Shown piece after piece: positions 59,201 to 64,000 of a stretch of DNA of 64,000 nucleotides. Location of the stretch: contig CM051516.1 in the NCBI GenBank assembly GCA_028015205.1, positions 32,750,230 to 32,814,229 of the forward strand, read 5' to 3'. Position 1 is the first letter of the stretch. The number at the start of each line of letters is the position of its first letter. A program made the translations under genes and the position numbers. This DNA comes from Mytilisepta virgata (Eukaryota > Mollusca > Bivalvia > Mytilida > Mytilidae). Under the pieces are notes generated by a model. That model saw only the letters and a list, made by a program, of their open reading frames with translations, made no database searches and was not told where the DNA came from.

Positions 59201-62200
59201 TGGTTCCATGGGGAACAAGTATTATGCGGAACAAATATATGTTCACACCAGTGAGTATGATTGCTTCGGCTTTGTTGTTAAAAGCCGAATCATAATTTCT
59301 ATGTTGATATAAATTTATTTCTATTACGGATTTTTTTTTCAGTGTAAACGCCTGAAGAATACAGGCATTTAGAAGTAGAAGTAAATTCTGGTCGATTCGG
59401 AGTCGGAACAAAGTATCTTGGTCGGTTTATAGTTCTTGTTGCATACATTTACCTCATGAGCTAACACCTTAAAATCACAATCTGTTTTATTTCTGATATG
59501 CATGTAATAATTGCTAATAGTCAATCAATTGTGTTTTAAAATTTCAATCCAAACATTTTGAAATTTTTAAAAAAAATACAATTCAGGCCACTTGGGCAAT
59601 TTGATGTACCTTTGATTTTGGCTACCGCGTTTAGGTCAGGTTTAATCAGTTGCTTTTTCTTGTGATTCTTTTGAAAAAGTTTTGCTTACGATCGTACATC
59701 ATGAAGATTAATGCAAAATGAGCATTGTACCCTGTAAAGTAATTATCTGAGATTATATAACAGTATCATTTGAGTGTGAGTTGTCGTTCTTGGGTAGGTA
59801 TAAATCCAGGTATGACTCGAAGCCTAAAGTGAATCTTACGTTGTCACTTTAACTTCAAGACTAAGAAAAATTATAGAGAATATTACTTATACAACAGAGG
59901 CTGACTTAGGGTAAATCTTGTCTATTTTCCCCCTTTTTTCCTTTAGTACATATATATGCAGCTATTTCATCTGGATACAAGAATTGATAGCGAAAATTGG
60001 AAAACTATATATACGCGCACAAGACTTCCAACGGTCTAATACCTTGAATCGAGTATTGAAAATATTTAAATGCATGAATATTTACCAAAAGTTACACAAA
60101 TAAATCTATCACGTCCGACAGGTACACATTTCTTCCGTCTTGCACATGGATTTGGCCAGCAGGGATTGTCACTCTATGAAAACAGTAAATGATCAAAAGT
60201 TAGGTCTCTTTACGCTTTTTCCACCCTATGAAACTACAAAAACAATCATTTAAATTCTTAGATTTATTCAAAACCATGTTCTGCCTTGTTGTGGTCTTCA
60301 CATTGAATGGAGATACTGTCCAACCCTCTACATGTCATATGATAATTCAAGCATTGCGAACCGCTTGCGTTGTCTTGGTAACATTCTCGCCTCGTTATCG
60401 GCATCTTTTACTCCTGGCAACTTCTTCACTGAAGCTTTTTCAGAACGATAAAATGAATCTATGTCTACTTATGAATATCCATATGATCACTGCTTTCAAG
60501 ATATATGTACATAGATTAGACTTATTAAAATTTGCTGAAGTTAAAATAGTTTTTTAAAAGATCGTTTTTTTTTAAGCATAATGAAAATTTTTTTTAAGCA
60601 TAATGAAAATTCCGGCTTCCCACGATGTCTTATTCTTGTACGCGGCAGTTCAAATTATCCATTCCTTCTCACGGTCGACCCAAATTCTGGCACCTGTGCT
60701 TACACGAAATAGCAAGCTCTTAATAGCCCCATTTTAAGAGGTGTGATGAAATTAAGCAGAGACTATCTCAATCAGTATTGTACTTGAAATGCGAACAGTT
60801 GATTACCATATGTCTACAGTCGAGATTGTTAATTCAACTATTTTTTTAAACTATGGTTTTACTATTATATGTGTATTAAGATGGTAGAAATGTCATTACC
60901 AACTCCTCGCACAGTAAGATTCTGTTTCTTTAATTCTTACAACGGGTTTTCAAGTAAAATTTAAATGTAGCTGTAATAATACTACTTTCATTCGACGCAA
61001 TATATCAATAAGTCAGATTTGGAAACCAACTTGTTGGGGGACTTTTTGGTAATCTCCAAAGATCCATCCAGAAACCTAAGTTTTTGTCCACTGCTGTAAG
61101 TTCTCGTTAAAAGACATAATATTCAATTTACAAATAATACAGCAGATGTTAGCGTGTAGTTTGTGTTTCGATCGAGTACAACAAATCACATATGGTTAAA
61201 AAAAAATTTTTCCCAACTGATTGGATAAAATGAAACAGCCATAGAATTTGAGAAATATAGATTCTCCTTCAGGTGCGAGTGAGTTATGGAATTTCTCCAC
61301 CCGAGATAGTTATTTTTTTTTTATTTTCAACGCTCGAGCTTTAAGCGAGTGTGTTAAAATCTAAAATTTAACTATCGAGGGTGGAGAAATTCTATAATTC
61401 ACGAGAAGATTGAAGGAGAATCTGTTTCTCCTTTGATTTTTAACAAAATAAAAACCTCAAGAAAATGCCGTTGCTACGCATTTTATTTACATGAATGCCA
61501 TTTCGGTACTAGTTTATCTTTCCAATAAAGGTAAAAAAACCGGCTGGAATTCCCATGCTGAAATTTAATCATCTGGAAGTGGTGTCAAGAATTGGAGAAA
61601 AACAAACAACAAAACCTAAGTCGACAATAGGCGTTGTCTTGATATTATTTTAAGGCACACTTTGCAAGATGAAGAAAACTAGAGCTGTAAACTAGTCTTG
61701 ATTATATTTTACTTTTCTATGTCTGCAGCTGGGACCAGTTGTTCAACATATTTAACTCGAGGTTAATTTAAACCGAGGGTTTAACTGCATAGAAAATCAT
61801 TACGTTTAACCTGTGGTTAAATTTAACCGTTGGTTAACCAATACTGCTGGTTTGATGATCAAAGTTGAAATTCGTAAATTAGAATAAATATTTTTTTTAA
61901 TTTTCTTAACATCGTTAAATAACCAACCTGGGCCCAGTTGTTTAATAACCAACCTGGACCCAGTTGTTCAGCTTGTTTTAACGGTGTTCAGAAAATTCTA
62001 AAAAGTTGAACAACTGGGCCCAGGTTGGTTAAATTCTAAAATTTTTATTCTAATTTACGTATTTCAGCTTTGATCATCAAACCAACAGTATATTCATTAT
62101 GTCTAATGTTATGCAGGTATTCAGAAGAAATTAAACTCTGACGTACAGTATTCGAAAAAATTCACGATACGAAGAAGTTTCAATGCTTGCTTTTTCTGTC

Positions 62201-63080
62201 TTTAAGTTGTTTGACCTTTAAAAAATAACCCCAGAAACCCAAAGTAATTTTCTTCTTTTATATAATAAATAAAGACCGTCATACATGTATTTTGTAAAAA
62301 TGGAACAAAAACATTTCCAGTTTATTCTCCACATCTGCTGGTATATACTCTGCGAACATGTTACCATTAACTGCTTGAAATGACGCCTAGTTAAAAGAGC
62401 GGAGTAAGAATTAAATAATACAAAAATGCATTTTCACCTTGAAAAGCTATCTGAAAAATGGCAAATATGTGTTAAAACTGTCGTCCAAAGGTATGTAGAA
62501 AAAACTTACTTCTTTCAAACAATGCAGTTGTTATTAGCAAATCTTTAGAGACTACATACGATAATATGCCTCCAGAGATTTGAAAGGTTTTAGGCGACTT
62601 TTTGCTAATGACCCTAGAGATGAAATAAGTGCAGGGGAAAATAGCCCTACTTCTTTGTAATATTGTTATGGATAGATTCTGTTGAAAGATAAAGAAATAC
62701 AAACCAATAATAACCTACTAATATACTATCAACAGAAAAAGCACAATGTTCTACCATTTCGTAAGATAACATACCACATCCCAGTTGTTAATTTCACTAT
62801 ATTGTCTCCCGTGTATGTCAGAGAGCCGATCACCAGGGTAAGACACAGAGAGTAGCTCGCATCTCAATATATCACGCCAGAAATTCACAGCATTGCAGCC
62901 ATTGTACAGAAAACAATTCCTAACACACATGTGTGGTCCTGTATTTCCCAGAGCAATAATAACATTTGAATCCATGTATTTGTTTATTTGAAATAATCCA
63001 CCTGATATGTTCCATCTGAGTGTCGACATATTTTGAAGTAAAGACAATATTATACTTATGTGTAATAGAATTTTAAACAT
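44286..63080 (-). CDS. Secreted PAN - EGF-like x3 - MAM protein, at least 8 exons
   Basis: Exons (minus strand): 63080-62775, signal peptide (MFKILLHISIILSLLQNMS) and PAN/apple domain (CVRNCFLYNGCNAVNF, RCELLSV); 60173-60096, short EGF-like NPCWPNPCARRKKCVPVG; 57526-57416, full EGF (CANGGICRNEVGSYTCNC); 56263-56192, short EGF-like PCSSNPCTAGDTC. MAM comes from 55340-55252 (FTCDLE, DHDWTR), 54289-54163 (GSTPSSSTGPS, YYVYFET), 49066-48900 (CLTFGYHMYGDAMGTLNVY) and 44372-44286 (VTFEAVRGSSYTSDIAL, last Cys, TAA). All sites are GT-AG. Phases agree everywhere except between the exons ending at 60096 (phase 0) and starting at 57526 (phase 1), so one small exon may be missing or an alternative donor used. 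The four MAM cysteines are present and the protein ends right after the fourth, without a TM helix: a secreted adhesion-type protein is likely. Confidence 0.8.
45497..46500 (-). mobile_element. Penelope-like element, longest RT fragment
   Basis: On the minus strand: the block around GLIFQQTMGIPMETNCAPLL with ADLFLYSYEADF (46380-46265), YIDDVLSLNN near 46210-46180, SELEIKDTTDTPKSASNFDV near 46145, then NIPASPAYGVYVSQLIRFSS, RKFYGRHHELIDH and the 3' tail ending near 45507. There is at least one frameshift (before YIDD) and others after SACVSYP. The GIPM(G)TNCAPL and YIDD motifs define an RT of the Penelope-like type; no endonuclease remains. Confidence 0.75.
46634..48327. repeat. Dispersed repeat with internal ~160-bp tandem array
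   Basis: Bounded by AGCCTGTATAGCTCACCTGG at the left and AAAAGCTCACTTGACCTTTC at the right. Inside, units starting at about 46743, 46901, 47055, 47221, 47382 and 47535 share ATGTTAAACTAAGTTCGG, GCCATCTTGGTTGACAG, GGACACATTTCTGAAAGAGG and GGTTTCAGACAAGA; spacing is 153-166 bp. A (GAC)n run lies at about 48265-48292. Repeats of this style are widespread in marine invertebrates. The host sequence TGCTGAATATGAAATTC occurs on both sides (46599 and 48379). Confidence 0.7.
49556..49895 (-). mobile_element. Penelope-like element, RT fragment
   Basis: Minus-strand FLEIDYEGNLKTKLYDKRDN, then NIPAPPAYGVYVSQLIRFSR and SYPDFRQKGLL. It matches the middle of the copy at 45855-46200 closely but lacks its 3' tail; the end at 49556 is abrupt. 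Confidence 0.7.
49896..50926. other. Intronic AT-rich stretch
   Basis: Between MAM exons. It has a short imperfect hairpin at 49927-49993 (CATAATGTTA with TAACATTATG). Nothing else seen. Confidence 0.45.
51050..51895 (+). pseudogene. DIRS RNase H region, broken
   Basis: The RT/RNase H connection (APLWVTKEAETELRYWLENI, ~51102) is followed after the tandem duplication by DASGEDYEGYIAID (~51282) and then an open frame at 51497-51895 with SLWIPRKSNTEGDKLSRVND, FDRFASQYNRKCEKFNS and TFKHDWSSENN. WIPRK...DKLSR holds an RNase H catalytic Asp. Stops and a frameshift lie near 51390-51480. Confidence 0.7.
52150..53109 (+). pseudogene. DIRS tyrosine recombinase, broken
   Basis: Pieces in order: NSRSDNTAKVYFNSYKQWEA (52211), SLKWIHKLNNYTDP (about 52382), HKDPVTVEMLIELCN (52491), then in another frame GFLLYDEVSSLMCNN (52600), and FGLYSMRSEGATAAAN-type core with MHGRW (52947-53035), then DGYVVDSVEKRLQVSKCLGL. 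The catalytic Arg expected in GFLRYDEV is Leu, and the His of HSLR is Tyr (YSMR), so the enzyme is dead quite apart from its frameshifts. Length and motif order fit the tyrosine recombinase of DIRS-like elements. Confidence 0.75.
53243..54135. mobile_element. Foldback element with ~115-bp inverted ends
   Basis: 53250-53350 (CGTTTCGCTAG, GTATTTGCGGTTCAGTCATG, TTGACCAATGAGTATC) is repeated as reverse complement at 54024-54128. The interior holds a Penelope-tail-like repeat (53372-53545) and an ATT microsatellite near 54000. The left end abuts exactly the DIRS inverted repeat. Confidence 0.65.
53372..53545 (-). repeat. Dispersed repeat, Penelope-tail-like
   Basis: Sister copy of 21013-21275 (AAATACCAAAGGGATATTCG, GACAAGACCAAAACAATACA), nested inside the foldback element. 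Confidence 0.5.
57983..58166. repeat. Palindrome with 78-bp arms
   Basis: 57983-58060 (CCATAATATTTGTTCCAAAG...TATTTTATCC) and 58089-58166 are reverse complements with few mismatches, loop about 28 bp. AAAGTTCCAWWNGGAACTTT lies inside each arm. Confidence 0.7.
58459..58692 (+). repeat. Tandem array, 8 units of ~29-31 bp
   Basis: Unit TTCCAGGAATATTGGTTATA followed by TTATAAATG, repeated eight times; the central units are nearly identical and the edge units are diverged. Confidence 0.8.
61258..61423. repeat. Palindromic repeat
   Basis: AGATTCTCCTTCAGG...ATGGAATTTCTCCACCC at the left is mirrored by GGGTGGAGAAATTCTAT...GAAGGAGAATCT at the right. The left half recurs at 58250-58330 (GATTCCCCTTCAGG), marking a dispersed family. 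Confidence 0.6.
61840..62091. repeat. Foldback element
   Basis: Outer arms ATACTGCTGGTTTGATGATC / GATCATCAAACCAACAGTAT. Inner arms carry AACCAACCTGGGCCCAGTTG, present twice at the left (61921, 61951) and once inverted at the right (62010). Noncoding. Confidence 0.65.
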
Positions 63081-64000
63081 TGTCAAACAATTATTAACTG
63101 GAAGAATAAAGTATATGCAAAGGAAATAACACTGAGAACGATTCTGAAGTATTTTTCTTCTGTATATGTCGTCAGTGTTACTTTCAAATTAGTAAATGCA
63201 GAAAAATAACTTTAGATACAATATTAATACCCCACTTATAGAATCTGTCATCAAATTTCTGATATTGTCTAGTTTCCCATGTCTTTGATTTATGGTCAGA
63301 TTATATAGATGACAAATAATCAATTAAAAAGGTAGATTTCGGATAAAATAGGAATAAAATAAAGACGTATCCATTAATCATGTTGATTTGAAAAACAACT
63401 CTCCTCTATATGCTTCTATTTAAGCAAATAAAAAGATAAAGGAGTTTAAAGAAGACAAAACGATAAGCGTGTCATTAATTAATGAAATTAAGCGATAAAC
63501 GTGTAATTAATTAATGAAATAATAAACTTTAATTAAACCATTAGAGTATATACCGTTACAATTCTATCAATATTTCACAGTTCTGTCGTATTTGGTTACA
63601 TTTAAAGTTTATTTTTTATATTTTGTATTTTCTATTTTTTTTCAAAAATTATCATCATAGTGGTAATAAAATCAAAATAAAGATATGGTTTATTTTTATC
63701 CATTTCTTTATAATTTTTCATTTTTATTTTACATAATACAGTCACTAAGGAATTATCTTGTGATTAAAGGATGTTTGTGGGCCACAAAGTTAAATTATAA
63801 AGGAAGAATATATTGCACTATACTGTAAATGCAAGACATGTCAAGAAATATTTAAGGATGGTCACTTGTGAGATTTTTGAATTTTGGTCAGCTTATGCGA
63901 ACTCCTCAGGGTTAATCCATTTATAGTATGGGATATTTTTAACCAGCGATCCCCTATTTTCTTTGTATTTATTTATTCTACATAACTTAAAGATCTAAAT
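63081..64000. other. Upstream region of the PAN-EGF-MAM gene
   Basis: AT-rich. A short tandem duplication (CGATAAGCGTGTCATTAATT / CGATAAACGTGTAATTAATT) lies at 63461-63520. The promoter is presumably here but no TATA box can be placed with confidence. Confidence 0.35.

Larger units (their letters stand above)
57527..60095. other. Intron(s) with GGAAC-type foldback repeats
   Basis: Contains a 78-bp-arm palindrome, a ~30-bp tandem array and related palindromic segments. A possible short exon or ORF on the minus strand, 58984-58919, reads MESEEYNKIFTYLNDGSYSK and then YG before a GTAAGA donor; no partner exon was found. Confidence 0.5.
60174..62774. other. First intron of the PAN-EGF-MAM gene
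   Basis: Holds two foldback repeats (61258-61423 and 61840-62091). The rest is AT-rich, with no further exon recognised; phases of the flanking exons match (0/0). Confidence 0.5.

Overview
The window is AT-rich, intron-rich eukaryotic DNA. It carries metazoan extracellular-domain genes (IgGFc-binding, PAN, EGF, MAM), an HEPN/DZIP3-type gene fragment of a kind abundant in mussels, and dense mollusc-type mobile DNA. I infer a bivalve, most likely a mussel (Mytilidae). There is no bacterial-style operon, CRISPR array or rRNA. All gene models were built by eye from reading frames, GT/AG splice sites and intron phase.

Genes. (1) Minus strand, 1.9-5.4 kb: two exons of an HEPN/DZIP3-like protein, perhaps with a further 5' exon at 13.05-13.16 kb. 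(2) Plus strand, 17.36-18.41 kb: a single-exon TPR-like protein. (3) Minus strand, 31.2-32.1 kb: a complete two-exon gene for a small secreted protein with a Gly/Ser linker. (4) Minus strand, 33.6-38.6 kb: a complete four-exon gene for a type I membrane protein (signal peptide, IgGFc-binding domain, Asp-rich DNDCDG segment, TM helix, Tyr-containing repeated tail); exon phases and lengths close exactly to 593 codons plus stop. (5) Minus strand, 44.3-63.1 kb: a secreted PAN - EGF-like x3 - MAM protein in at least eight exons; its introns hold most of the repeats in the right third of the window.

Mobile DNA. At least seven degraded copies or 3' tails of a Penelope-like (PKLHK-type) retroelement are spread over the window. 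A 4.1-kb LTR retrotransposon (26.9-31.0 kb) has integrase upstream of reverse transcriptase (Gmr1-like order), nearly identical LTRs, and a broken gag/integrase. A DIRS-type tyrosine-recombinase element remnant lies at 50.9-53.2 kb with inverted terminal repeats. A LINE fragment, a tRNA-derived SINE, several foldback/MITE elements (one with two arms of about 385 bp) and a tandem array of about 160-bp units make up much of the rest.

Most notable: a dispersed family of about 160-200 bp whose copies carry a type I hammerhead ribozyme. The copy at 22163-22208 has every core element intact: stem I, CUGANGA, a 4-bp stem II, GAAA, a short self-complementary stem III, and an AUC cleavage site. At least six other copies show graded decay. 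This matches the small 'retrozyme' circular-RNA retroelements described in metazoans, which are thought to depend on Penelope-like elements, and such elements are abundant here.
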